From the NCBI RefSeq assembly GCF_019890615.1, contig NZ_JAINVZ010000001.1, positions 310,001 through 374,000 of the forward strand: 64,000 nucleotides of DNA. Direction: 5' to 3'. Both the position numbers and the translations under genes were made by a program. Under the pieces are notes generated by a model. That model did not search any database. It was given only the letters and a program-made list of their open reading frames with translations, and was not told the DNA's origin. Origin of the DNA: Streptantibioticus parmotrematis. GTDB taxonomy: Bacteria > Actinomycetota > Actinomycetes > Streptomycetales > Streptomycetaceae. This document shows positions 1 through 9,028 of this stretch, piece after piece. Numbering within the stretch: the stretch's first letter is position 1; each line of letters opens with the position of its first letter.

Positions 1-520
1 AACTCGTGGAGAGGGCCGCGTCGCTCCACACCCGGAACTTCGGGCGGTCCTCGGCGGGCACCCCGAGCATCCGGCAGATCACCGCGACGGGCAGCGGCAG
101 CGCGAAGCCGTCCACCAGGTCGGCGGGCGGCCCGGCCGCCTCCATGTCGTCCAGCAACTCCGCGCACAACTGCCGCACCTGCGGCCGGAGTTTCTCCGCC
201 TGGTGGACGGTGAACGCCTTGGCCACCAGCGACCGCAGCCGGGTGTGGTCCGGCGGGTCCATGCTCAGGATGCCGCTGCCGAGTCTGCCCTCGGACTGCC
301 GGGGCTCGTCGTGGTCGGCACCGACCGCCCGGCTGAAGCGGCGGTCGCCCAGCACCAGCCGGGCGTCGTCGTAGCGGGTGACGAGCCACGCGGGCTCGCC
401 GTAGGGGAGCTGGACGCGTAACAGGCCCGGCTGTCCCTGTGCCTTCTCGTACGCGTCCGAAAGGGCCAGTCCCTCCGCCGAGTTGAAGGGGTACGCGAGT
501 GCGGTGTCGTTCACGGTCAC
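1..520 (-). CDS. Cytochrome P450 (N-terminal part; 3' end outside the window)
   Basis: Only about 173 N-terminal residues lie in the window, because the gene runs off the left edge. The visible protein starts MTVNDTALAYPFN and has the bacterial class I P450 layout: an early segment with PYGEPAWLVTRYDDAR, then DPPDHTRLRSLVAKAFT, the conserved DxPxHTRLR segment before helix C. This is followed by DLVDGFALPLPVAVICRMLGVP, the D/E-helix region. The I-helix and the haem-binding Cys are not visible. The GTG at 520 is preceded by AGGA at a good distance, which favours this start. The gene diverges from the TetR gene at 648, so that regulator may control it. Substrate unknown; it would need separate ferredoxin and reductase partners. 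Confidence 0.9.
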   Translation of the reverse strand, partial: MTVNDTALAYPFNSAEGLALSDAYEKAQGQPGLLRVQLPYGEPAWLVTRYDDARLVLGDRRFSRAVGADHDEPRQSEGRLGSGILSMDPPDHTRLRSLVAKAFTVHQAEKLRPQVRQLCAELLDDMEAAGPPADLVDGFALPLPVAVICRMLGVPAEDRPKFRVWSDAALSTS

Positions 521-647
521 CGTTCTTCCTCCGGTGGAAAATCCGTCAAGTAAGCACGCGTTGACAACCGTAGGCGGGGCCGGTGGGGCGGTCAACGACG
601 CCGTCCGGCCGTTATCCTGGGCGGCCGCGTCCCAGGAGGTCAGCACC

Positions 648-1217
648 ATGGAGAACCAGGCCCCGCAGCGCCGCAGGGACGCGCCCAGGACGCGGGCGCG
701 GCTGCTGGCCGCCGCGGCGGACCTGTTCGCCGAACGCGGCTACGAGGCGGCGACGGTCCGCGACATCGCGGAGCGCGCGGGCGTCAACCAGGCGCTGGTC
801 TACCGCTACTTCGGCTCGAAGAAGGGCCTGCTGGTCGAGGCGATGGCCCGCGGGGGGCACGAACAGGTCCGCGCCACGCCCCCCGACAAGCTCTTCGAGA
901 CCGCGCTGCGCGGCCTGCTGGAGACCGGCTCCACCGCGCCGGGCGACCGCTCGCTGGAGGTCTACCTGCGCTCGGTCGGTGGCCGGGACGAGGCGGCCGA
1001 CACCCTTCAGGCGCTCGGCACGCGCTACGCCGAGGCCCTGGCGTCCCTGTCCGGCGCCCCGGACGCGGCGCTGCGGGCGGAACTGGCGATGGCCTGGCTC
1101 CTGGGCATCGGCCTGCTGCGCGTCGTCGAGCCCCGCGCGCCCCTGTCCGAGGCCGCCCCGGAGGAGATCTGCGCGCTGGTCCTGCGCGCGGTGGAACGGC
1201 TGTGGGAGGAGGAGTAG
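648..1217 (+). CDS. TetR/AcrR family transcriptional regulator
   Basis: This 189-residue protein has the TetR N-terminal helix-turn-helix at about residues 12-58: TRARLLAAAADLFAERGY, then TVRDIAERAGVNQALVYRYF with the typical YRYFGSKKGLL end. The C-terminal ligand-binding domain is unassigned. The ATG at 648 has GGAGGT about 7 bases upstream and starts right at the HTH arm, so I prefer it over an in-frame start further upstream. It is divergent from the P450 gene (127-bp gap) and lies 100 bp upstream of the molybdenum hydroxylase operon on the same strand. It could regulate either; which one cannot be told from sequence. Confidence 0.92.
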   Translation: MENQAPQRRRDAPRTRARLLAAAADLFAERGYEAATVRDIAERAGVNQALVYRYFGSKKGLLVEAMARGGHEQVRATPPDKLFETALRGLLETGSTAPGDRSLEVYLRSVGGRDEAADTLQALGTRYAEALASLSGAPDAALRAELAMAWLLGIGLLRVVEPRAPLSEAAPEEICALVLRAVERLWEEE

Positions 1218-1317
1218 CCGCGCGCTCCCGCGTCGGCGTCCGGATGGCCCCGCCGTGCGTGTTTCGTCCCGTCCCGCGTGGGATACCCCGGAAACCGGGG
1301 CAGAAGGAGGTCGCGGC

Positions 1318-1832
1318 ATGGACGGCACGAGTGAGGTCGGGCTGCGGATCAACGGGAAACCGTTCAGCCGCGTGATCGACAACCGGACGACACTGCTGGA
1401 CCTGCTGCGCGAGCAGGCCGGGGTGACCGGGCCGAAGAAGGGGTGCGACCACGGCCAGTGCGGTGCCTGCACGGTGCTGCTCGACGGCGACCGGCGGGTC
1501 AACGCCTGCCTGCTGCTCGCGGTCTCGCTGGACGGCGCGGACGTCACCACCGTCGAGGGGCTCGCGGACGGCGACCGGCTCCACCCCGTACAGCAGGCCT
1601 TCGTCGACCACGACGGCTTCCAGTGCGGATTCTGCACGCCCGGCCAGATCTGCTCGGCCGTCGCCGCGATCGCCGAGGCCCGGGCCGGCTGGCCCAGCGT
1701 CGTCACCCCGCCGGACACCCCGCCCGGCCCGGTCGAGCCGACCGCGGCGGAGATCCGCGAGCGCATGAGCGGCAACCTGTGCCGCTGCGGCGCCTACGTC
1801 AACATCGTCGCCGCCGTGCGGGAGGTGGCCCG

Positions 1833-1836
<4 letters not shown>
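1318..1836 (+). CDS. Molybdenum hydroxylase, [2Fe-2S] subunit (PaoA/YagT-like)
   Basis: The 172-residue protein is the electron-transfer subunit of a xanthine oxidase-family aldehyde/heterocycle oxidoreductase. It has the plant-type ferredoxin cluster set C43, C48, C51, C64 ([13 protein letters not shown]) and the second four-helix cluster set C103, C106, C155, C157 (CGFCTPGQ ... LCRCG), both complete. Unlike E. coli PaoA, no clear Tat signal precedes the ferredoxin domain, so the enzyme is probably cytoplasmic. GGAGG lies just upstream of the ATG at 1318. The stop overlaps the GTG of the FAD subunit (GTGA), giving translational coupling across the three-gene operon. Confidence 0.95.
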
Positions 1837-2830
<994 letters not shown>

Positions 2831-2834
<4 letters not shown>

Positions 2835-4924
2835 CCACCCTTCCCCGTGTCACCGGCGAAGCCGTCGCCCGTATCGAGGCCCGCGACAAGGTCACCGGGG
2901 CCGCCTCCTACGCCGCCGACCATCCGCTGGACGGCCTCACCCACGCCTGGCCGGTCACCGCGACCGTCGCCCGCGGCGACATCACGGCCGTCGACGACAG
3001 CGAGGCCCTGCGCGACCCGGCGGTGCTCGCCGTCCTCACCCACGCCAACGCTCCCCGGCTCGCGGACGCGGGCGACCCCATGGTGGCCGTCCTGCGCTCA
3101 CCGCACGTCGCCCACCACGGCCAGATCGTCGCGCTCGCGGTCGCCGAGACGCTGGAGGCCGCCCGGGCCGCCGCCGGCGCCGTGCGCGTCACGTACGACG
3201 AGCAGCCGCACGACGTCGTCCTGACGGCCGACCGTCCCGGGCTCTACACCCCCGACGAGGTGAACGCGGGCCACCCGGCCGACCGGCGGCGCGGCGACTT
3301 CGACGCCGCCTACGCGGCGAGCGAGATCACCGTGGACGCGGTCTACGAGGTCACGCCGCTGCACAACCACCCCATGGAGCCGCACGCGGCGACCGCCGTG
3401 TGGGACGGCGACGCCCTCACCGTCTTCGACTCCAACCAGGGCTCGACCGTCGTGCGCTCCACCCTCGCCGCGCTGTTCGAGGTGGACGAGGCCGACGTGC
3501 GCGTCGTCAGCGAGCACGTCGGCGGCGGCTTCGGCTCCAAGGGCACCCCGCGTCCGCACGTCGCCCTCGCCGCCCTCGCCGCGAAGGCCGTGGGACGCCC
3601 GGTGCGCCTCGCGCTGCCGCGCAACCGGATCGCCGCCGTCACCGGCCACCGCGCGCCCACCATCCAGCGGGTGCGCCTGGGCGCCGACGCCGACGGCCAC
3701 ATCGACGCGCTGGCCCACGAGACGGTCACCCAGACCTCGACGCTCACCGAGTTCGTCGAGCAGGCCTCCGTCTCCAGCCGGATGATGTACGCCTCCCCGC
3801 ACAGCCTCACCACGCACCGGGTGGCCCGGCTCGACGTGCCCAGCCCCTCGTGGATGCGGGCGCCGGGGGAGTGCCCGGGGATGTTCGCGCTGGAGTCGGC
3901 GATGGACGAACTCGCCAGCGCCTGCGGTCTCGACCCGGTGGAGCTGCGGATCCGCAACGAGCCGCCCGTGGAGCCGGACTCCGGGCGGCCGTTCAGCAGC
4001 CGCCACCTGGTGGACTGCCTGCGGGAGGGCGCCCGCCGCTTCGGCTGGCACGACCGCGATCCGCGCCCGGCCGTGGGCCGCGACGGCCCCCTGCTGATCG
4101 GCAGCGGTGTCGCCGCCTCCACGTACCCGGTGTGGGTGTTCCCCTCGCACGCCGAGGCGTACGCGGGCTCGGACGGCCGCTACGAGGTACGGGTCAACGC
4201 CACCGACATCGGCACCGGTGCCCGCACCGTGCTCACCCAGATCGCCGCCGACGCCCTCGGCGTACCGCTCGACCTGGTACGGGTGAGCATCGGCCGCGGC
4301 GACCTGCCCGCCGGATCGGTCGCCGGCGGTTCGTCCGGCACCGCCTCCTGGGGCTGGCCGGTGCACAAGGCCTGCACCGACCTGCGGCAGCGGGTGAGCG
4401 ACGCGGGCGGCCACGTGCCGGACGGGGGCCTGTTCGTACGGGCGGACACCGAGCAGGAGGCGGGCGGCGGCACGGAGTACTCCCGGCACGCCTTCGGGGC
4501 GCAGTTCGCGGAGGTCCAGGTGGACACCGTGACCGGCGAGGTGCGGGTGCGCAGGATGCTGGGTGTCTTCGCGGCCGGGCACATCCTCAATCCCCGTACG
4601 GCGCGCTCGCAGTTCATCGGCGGAATGACGATGGGGCTGGGCATGGCACTGACCGAAGGCAGCTTCCTGGACCCGGAGTTCGGCGATTTCACCGAACGCG
4701 ATCTGGCCTCCTATCACGTCGCGGCCTGTGCCGACGTTCCGGAGATCGACGTGCACTGGATCGACGAGGACGATCCGCACCTGAATCCGATGGGATCCAA
4801 GGGAATCGGGGAAATCGGCATCGTCGGCGCGGCAGCAGCTTTGGCCAATGCAGTGCATCACGCCACGGGTATGCGTGTGCGACGGTTGCCGATCCACCCT
4901 GACACGATTCTCCTCGGGCTCTGA
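2831..4924 (+). CDS. Molybdenum hydroxylase, molybdopterin-binding catalytic subunit (PaoC/YagR-like)
   Basis: The 697-residue large subunit binds the molybdenum cofactor and substrate. Family landmarks are [20 protein letters not shown] (about residues 230-240), [15 protein letters not shown] and, near the C-terminus, [12 protein letters not shown], whose glutamate (about E661) is the catalytic base conserved in the xanthine oxidase family. It starts with GTG overlapping the FAD-subunit stop. No XdhC/PaoD-like maturation chaperone and no cofactor-biosynthesis gene is adjacent, so that function must be encoded elsewhere. Aromatic or aliphatic aldehydes are the likely substrates by analogy with PaoABC; this is inference. 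A strong terminator follows 27 bp after the stop. Confidence 0.94.
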
Positions 4925-4950
4925 ACCGGCAGGAAAAACAAGCGAGTTGG

Positions 4951-4980
4951 CGGCACGTCACGAGTGTGACGTGCCGTTTT
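4951..4980 (+). terminator. Rho-independent terminator after the molybdenum hydroxylase operon
   Basis: A perfect 11-bp inverted repeat (CGGCACGTCAC / GTGACGTGCCG, 4951-4961 and 4966-4976) with a 4-base loop is followed directly by TTTTCT. It lies 27 bp after the catalytic-subunit stop. Confidence 0.9.
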
Positions 4981-5160
4981 CTCGTGCGTGTTTCCGTTGT
5001 GCTTTCAAATGAGCCGCGATTTACGTCACTTGCCGACCGGTAAATGAACGTCAAACAAATATTTTCCCCGGTCACCCGCTGGACCATTTGCGGGATGGGT
5101 CGAGGTGCGTTCCACTGGACGAGTAAGCGAAACCGCACTTCCCACTTAGGGGATGGTTGC

Positions 5161-5352
5161 ATGTTCTCCGAGGAATCCGTGGTCCGGGACGTCGCCCAGG
5201 ACATCGACATCGACCTCGAAGCCGCCCTGAATCCCGCGGAAGCGGAAGGGACCTTCCGGGACACCCGTGAATGCGCCGCCTTGGCGCTGATCGGCGGCCA
5301 GGGCGCGCTGCTCCTGTCGCCTCCGACTCCTCGGCCCACCAAGAAGGGCTGA
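5161..5352 (+). CDS. Small peptide, candidate RiPP-like precursor
   Basis: This 63-residue peptide is the first gene of a five-gene operon. Its N-terminal two thirds are acidic and helical-looking (SEESVVRDVAQDIDIDLEAA), then comes a single-Cys stretch (TRECAALALIGGQGALLL) and a Pro/Thr/Lys-rich end (SPPTPRPTKKG). An acidic leader, a hydrophobic Gly-containing C-terminal part and adjacent enzymes of unknown type suggest a ribosomally made, modified peptide. I recognise no named family. GGGGATGG lies just upstream of the ATG at 5161; an in-frame ATG at 5044 would add 39 poorly conserved-looking residues without a clear ribosome-binding site. It could instead be a small partner protein of the downstream genes. 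Confidence 0.6.
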   Translation: MFSEESVVRDVAQDIDIDLEAALNPAEAEGTFRDTRECAALALIGGQGALLLSPPTPRPTKKG

Positions 5353-5364
5353 CGGGGGACTCGC

Positions 5365-6072
5365 ATGAGTCAGTCAGGCCTGCCCCCGCTGACGGGCGCG
5401 GTGCGTGACCTGGCACACGAGGTGGTCTCCGCCCTCCGGGGCGGGGGCCACCTCGCTGGGAGCACGGCCCTCGCGGACGACGAACTGGGACTCGCCGCGG
5501 TACGGGTGCTCGGCGCCGACGTGCTGCTGCCCGCCACCCTCGCCGGCTACTCGCTGTCCCCCGAACGGGTGGCCGCTTTCCGTACCGCGACCCTGGCCTT
5601 CCCCGCCGCCCCGGGCGCCGCGCCGGTCACCGCATGGAGCCACTGGGGCATGCGGCGCGCTCTGCGCACCCTGAGCGGCCCCGACGAGGACCCGGCGCTC
5701 CCCGACACCGGTGAACCCGGCGCCTCCTGGCTGCACTCCCTGCCTTGGCAGCGGTTCACCCACCAACTGGCCGTACTCGGCGCCCTCGCGCTGCCCGGCC
5801 TGCCCAGCGAGGTCGCCACGACCGCGGCGCTGCGGCCGGTGGACCTCGCCCGCGGCTTCGTACGGGCGGTACGCCGCAGGGACTGGCTGCAGGCCGCCGG
5901 TGCCGCCCGCTGGCTGGCACTGCTCGACGGCGTCCCCGACACCCTCGGCCTCGACACCGGCCTCGACTTCGTGCTGCTGATGAGCGACGACGACCCCCGC
6001 GTCGCCCTCCAGGCGCACGCCGCCCGGCACATCCGCGACGAACGGCTGCTGGACGAAGGACTGCGCGCGTGA
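5365..6072 (+). CDS. Hypothetical protein in the DUF6895/serine hydrolase operon
   Basis: The 235-residue protein has no family I recognise. It is mostly alpha-helical by composition, rich in Ala, Leu and Arg, with no signal peptide or clear membrane segment. Stretches such as WLHSLPWQRFTHQLAVLGALALPG and DLARGFVRAVRRRDWLQAAGAARWLALLDG look like helical repeats. It begins 12 bp after the small peptide gene, with GGGG a few bases before the ATG, and ends overlapping the next gene's GTG by four bases. It is therefore very probably made together with the two DUF6895-like proteins and acts in the same process. Confidence 0.75.
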   Translation: MSQSGLPPLTGAVRDLAHEVVSALRGGGHLAGSTALADDELGLAAVRVLGADVLLPATLAGYSLSPERVAAFRTATLAFPAAPGAAPVTAWSHWGMRRALRTLSGPDEDPALPDTGEPGASWLHSLPWQRFTHQLAVLGALALPGLPSEVATTAALRPVDLARGFVRAVRRRDWLQAAGAARWLALLDGVPDTLGLDTGLDFVLLMSDDDPRVALQAHAARHIRDERLLDEGLRA

Positions 6073-7037
6073 CCGCGCCGTACGCCGACGAGGTCGCCCG
6101 CGCCGCGCTGCGCTGGGTGCGCGGCCACCGGGACGACTTCGCGCTCCCCGCCGACGTCACCGACCCGCGCACCCCGGTGGACCGCACCCTCAAACCGCTC
6201 GGCGAACTGGCCCAGTTGTGCCTGTCCATCCGCCGCGCCACCCCACCGGACGACGAACGGCACCACGTGGCGGCCGAGCTGGTCGACTTCGCGTGGCGGC
6301 AGACCGACGACGGCGCCCTCTTCCTCGACCTGCTGCGCGCCGAGCCGTTCGCCACCTACCCGCTGGAGATCTACGCGGCCTTCGCGGAAGCGGGGCTGCG
6401 CCACCCGGAGTTCGAACGGCTCGCCGGCGCCGTGCTGCGCACCCGCAACTGGCGGGCCACGGAACAGGACCCCAACCGGCGTCTCGGCATCCTCAACACC
6501 GAACGCCGCGGCGGCTTCCCGCGGACCGCCGACCCGGCCGAAGCGCTGGAGCGCACCTGGCTCGGCGCGCTGCCCGAGCCCTGGTCCTTCGAGCGTCCCA
6601 GCGGCTACGCGCTCACCCACACCGTCTTCCACCTCACCAACTGGGGTGCCGCGCCGCACGCCGTGCCCGACGACCTCGCGCGCTACCTCGGCACCTGGCT
6701 GCCCGCCTGGACCGACGGCTGCCTGGAGGACCAGCAGTGGGACCTGGGGTGCGAACTGCTCGCCGTGGCCGCGAGCCTGCCCGAGCCGTCCGACCCGACA
6801 CCCGAGACCGCGGGGGCGGCACGCGAGTCCGACGAGAGCGTGTGGGCCCGGATCGCCGAGGCCCAGGACGAGCAGGGCGGCCTCCCCGAAGTCGGCGGCA
6901 GGCCCAGGGACTTCACCCACTGCTACCACTCCACCCTGGTGGCCGCCTTCGCCGCCACCCTCACCACTGAGCGGACGGCCCCGCCGCCGCGCACGGCTCC
7001 GCTCGCCACCGAACCGCTGGACGGAGCACGCACATGA
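6069..7037 (+). CDS. DUF6895-like protein, copy 1
   Basis: The 322-residue protein is paralogous to the next gene product. Shared blocks are DR(T)LKPLGELAQLC near the N-terminus, RTWLGALPEPW, ALTHTVFHLTNWG (about residues 185-197), YLGTWLPAW, WDLGCELLAV and, near the C-terminus, CYHSTLVAAFAA. The His residues in THTxFH and YH are the best candidates for metal or catalytic ligands. I place it in the DUF6895 group from memory; no function is known to me. There is no signal peptide. The GTG start overlaps the upstream stop and the stop overlaps the next ATG (ATGA). This copy carries an extra Pro/Thr-rich tail after the last shared block. Confidence 0.75.
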   Translation: MTAPYADEVARAALRWVRGHRDDFALPADVTDPRTPVDRTLKPLGELAQLCLSIRRATPPDDERHHVAAELVDFAWRQTDDGALFLDLLRAEPFATYPLEIYAAFAEAGLRHPEFERLAGAVLRTRNWRATEQDPNRRLGILNTERRGGFPRTADPAEALERTWLGALPEPWSFERPSGYALTHTVFHLTNWGAAPHAVPDDLARYLGTWLPAWTDGCLEDQQWDLGCELLAVAASLPEPSDPTPETAGAARESDESVWARIAEAQDEQGGLPEVGGRPRDFTHCYHSTLVAAFAATLTTERTAPPPRTAPLATEPLDGART

Positions 7038-7954
7038 CCAGCACCCGGCTCATCCACGGCGTGGGTCTGCGGGCCCTGGAATGGCTGCACGCGCGCCGCG
7101 ACGGATTCCGGCTGGAGCCCGACGCCGATCCCGAGGTCGGCCTGATGGACCGCTTCAAGCCCATCGGTGAACTCGCGGTGATCTGCGGGGTCATCTTCCG
7201 CGAGGGCGTGGCCGGTTCACGGCAGTCACAGCTCGCCCGGCAACTGCTCGACCACGTCTGGCGCGACACCCTCGACGGCGGCCGGATGCTGGTCGAGGGC
7301 GCCCGCACCGAACCGATCTCCCCGATCCCCTTCGAGGTCTACCTGCCGTTCCGCGAACTGGGCTACGAACAGCCCGACATCGAGCGGGCCACCCGGCTCA
7401 ACCACCGGCTCGGCAGCTGGTCCGCCGTGGAGGTGCTGCCGGTCAGGCGCCTGGGTCTGTCCGCCTTCCAGCGCCGCTTCGGCCTGCGCCCAGAACCCGG
7501 CGTCGACGAGGCCACCGCCCGCACCTGGCTGGCCCGCACCCCGGAGCCGTGGACGGTCGAGGGCCACATCGCGTACGACATCACCCACACCGTCTTCCAC
7601 CTGACCGACTGGGGCGAGCGGCCGGACCGGCTGCCGCCGCACATCGCCGGCTACCTGGCCGACTGGCTGCCGGTGTGGCTGGACGACTGGCTGGAACTGC
7701 GACGCTGGGACCTGCTCGGCGAACTCCTCGTCGTCGACGCCTGCCTGCCCCGGCCCACCTTCGACGAAGCCGCGTGGGAAGGCTTCGCCGCCGCCCAGCA
7801 GCCCGACGGCGCCATGCCCGCGCTGCGCGAGATGCCCGAGGGCGAGCCCGACGACCTCTTCGACCTCGTCTACCACCCCACGCTCGTCGCCGCCTTCGCC
7901 TCCGCGTTGGCCCTGTCTCGCTCGCTGTCCGCGCTGACGCCCGAGCCGTCGTGA
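7034..7954 (+). CDS. DUF6895-like protein, copy 2
   Basis: The 306-residue protein is homologous over its full length to the preceding one, with the same ordered motifs: LMDRFKPIGELAVIC, RTWLARTPEPW, DITHTVFHLTDWG, YLADWLPVW, RRWDLLGELLVVDACLP and VYHPTLVAAFASA. The copies are well diverged outside these blocks, so the duplication is old and both appear to be under selection. They may form a heterodimer. It is translationally coupled on both sides (ATGA at the start, GTGA at the end). The function is unknown; the conserved His and Trp positions argue for an enzyme or a metal- or cofactor-binding protein. Confidence 0.75.
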   Translation: MTSTRLIHGVGLRALEWLHARRDGFRLEPDADPEVGLMDRFKPIGELAVICGVIFREGVAGSRQSQLARQLLDHVWRDTLDGGRMLVEGARTEPISPIPFEVYLPFRELGYEQPDIERATRLNHRLGSWSAVEVLPVRRLGLSAFQRRFGLRPEPGVDEATARTWLARTPEPWTVEGHIAYDITHTVFHLTDWGERPDRLPPHIAGYLADWLPVWLDDWLELRRWDLLGELLVVDACLPRPTFDEAAWEGFAAAQQPDGAMPALREMPEGEPDDLFDLVYHPTLVAAFASALALSRSLSALTPEPS

Positions 7955-9024
7955 GCACGACCGCGGTCCGGACGGCGGCGGGGGAGCCGACCGGGGACGA
8001 CGACCCGGACCACCTGCTGGAGCGGGCGGTCGACGCGGTCGACGCGCCCGACGTCGTCTTCGCCCTGTCCGCCGACGGCGCCCGCCGGGTACGACAAGGC
8101 GGCACCGCACCCGCCCCGCCCGGCGGACGCGACCGGCTGCGGTACGAACTCGGCTCGGCCTCCAAGCCGTTCGCCGGTCTGCTGCTCGCCCGGCTCGCCA
8201 CCACCGGCCGCGTCGCCTACCACCAGCGCGCCGCGACACTGCTCGACCCGGGGCGGCGGCACGGCGGCGTCGACCGCGTCACGCTGACCCACCTGATCAC
8301 GCACACCTCGGGACTGCCCGGCATGCCCGCCGACTTCTACCCGCAGGCGCTGCCGCGCTGGTCGACCGACCCCTACTCCGGATATCCCGCGCACCGCGTC
8401 GTCGCCGCCTTCCTGCGCGCCCGGCCCCGGCACCGCCCCGGCGCGCGCTGGCGCTACTCCAACTTCGGCGCCTCCGTCCTCGGCCACACCCTGGCCGCCG
8501 CCACCGGCACCGCGTGGGAGGAACTCCTGACCGCCGAGGTGCTCGCGCCGCTGGGTCTGCGCGACACCGCGCTGCGGCCGTCGCCCGCCACGGGCAAGGA
8601 CGCCGTGGGACACCGGCGCGACGGGAGAACCACGCTGCCCCCGCTGGACGTGGCGGGCTTCGCGGCGGCGGGCGCGGTGCGGGCGACGCCGTACGACATG
8701 CTCGCCTTCCTCGAAGCCCATCTGCGGCCGGACAGCACGCCGTTGGACTCCGCGCTGCGGGCCGTGCGCCAACCGCTGCTGCGCCGCGGGTTCGGCCGCC
8801 GTGAGGTCCACACCCTCACCTGGTTCCAGCACTCCACCGACCACGGGCCGGTGTACTTCCACTGCGGGGCGACCAGCGGACAGCAGGCGTTCCTGGGCTT
8901 CTGCCCGGCCACCGGCACCGCCGTCGCCGGCGCCTGCACCCGCCGCTTCCGCACGAGCGACGCCTTCGTCCCGACCGCCTACGGGCTGCTGCTGGACGTC
9001 GCGCGGGCGGTCCCCACGCCGTGA
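7951..9024 (+). CDS. Beta-lactamase/penicillin-binding-protein-type serine hydrolase
   Basis: The 357-residue protein has the class C beta-lactamase fold motifs. The nucleophile motif is in GSASKPFAGLLLARL (SxxK, about residues 68-71), the Tyr motif is YSNFG (YxN) and the third motif HCGATSG replaces KTG. THTSGLPGMP is the usual loop after the first motif. No signal peptide is present, so it probably acts in the cytoplasm and is not an antibiotic resistance enzyme; related proteins are esterases, D-amino-acid amidases or peptidases. As last gene of the operon, overlapping the DUF6895-like copy 2, it may cleave or transfer an acyl or peptidyl group in maturation of the small peptide. This is inference. 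Confidence 0.88.
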   Translation: MSTTAVRTAAGEPTGDDDPDHLLERAVDAVDAPDVVFALSADGARRVRQGGTAPAPPGGRDRLRYELGSASKPFAGLLLARLATTGRVAYHQRAATLLDPGRRHGGVDRVTLTHLITHTSGLPGMPADFYPQALPRWSTDPYSGYPAHRVVAAFLRARPRHRPGARWRYSNFGASVLGHTLAAATGTAWEELLTAEVLAPLGLRDTALRPSPATGKDAVGHRRDGRTTLPPLDVAGFAAAGAVRATPYDMLAFLEAHLRPDSTPLDSALRAVRQPLLRRGFGRREVHTLTWFQHSTDHGPVYFHCGATSGQQAFLGFCPATGTAVAGACTRRFRTSDAFVPTAYGLLLDVARAVPTP

Positions 9025-9028
9025 GCCG

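Noticed and set aside
5044-5160. Extended start for the small peptide at ATG 5044
   Set aside because: There is no clear ribosome-binding site and the added sequence is basic and of lower GC bias; the ATG at 5161 has GGGGATGG upstream.
7951-9024. Reading the serine hydrolase as an antibiotic-resistance beta-lactamase
   Set aside because: It lacks a signal peptide and has HCG instead of KTG; the operon context suggests another role.
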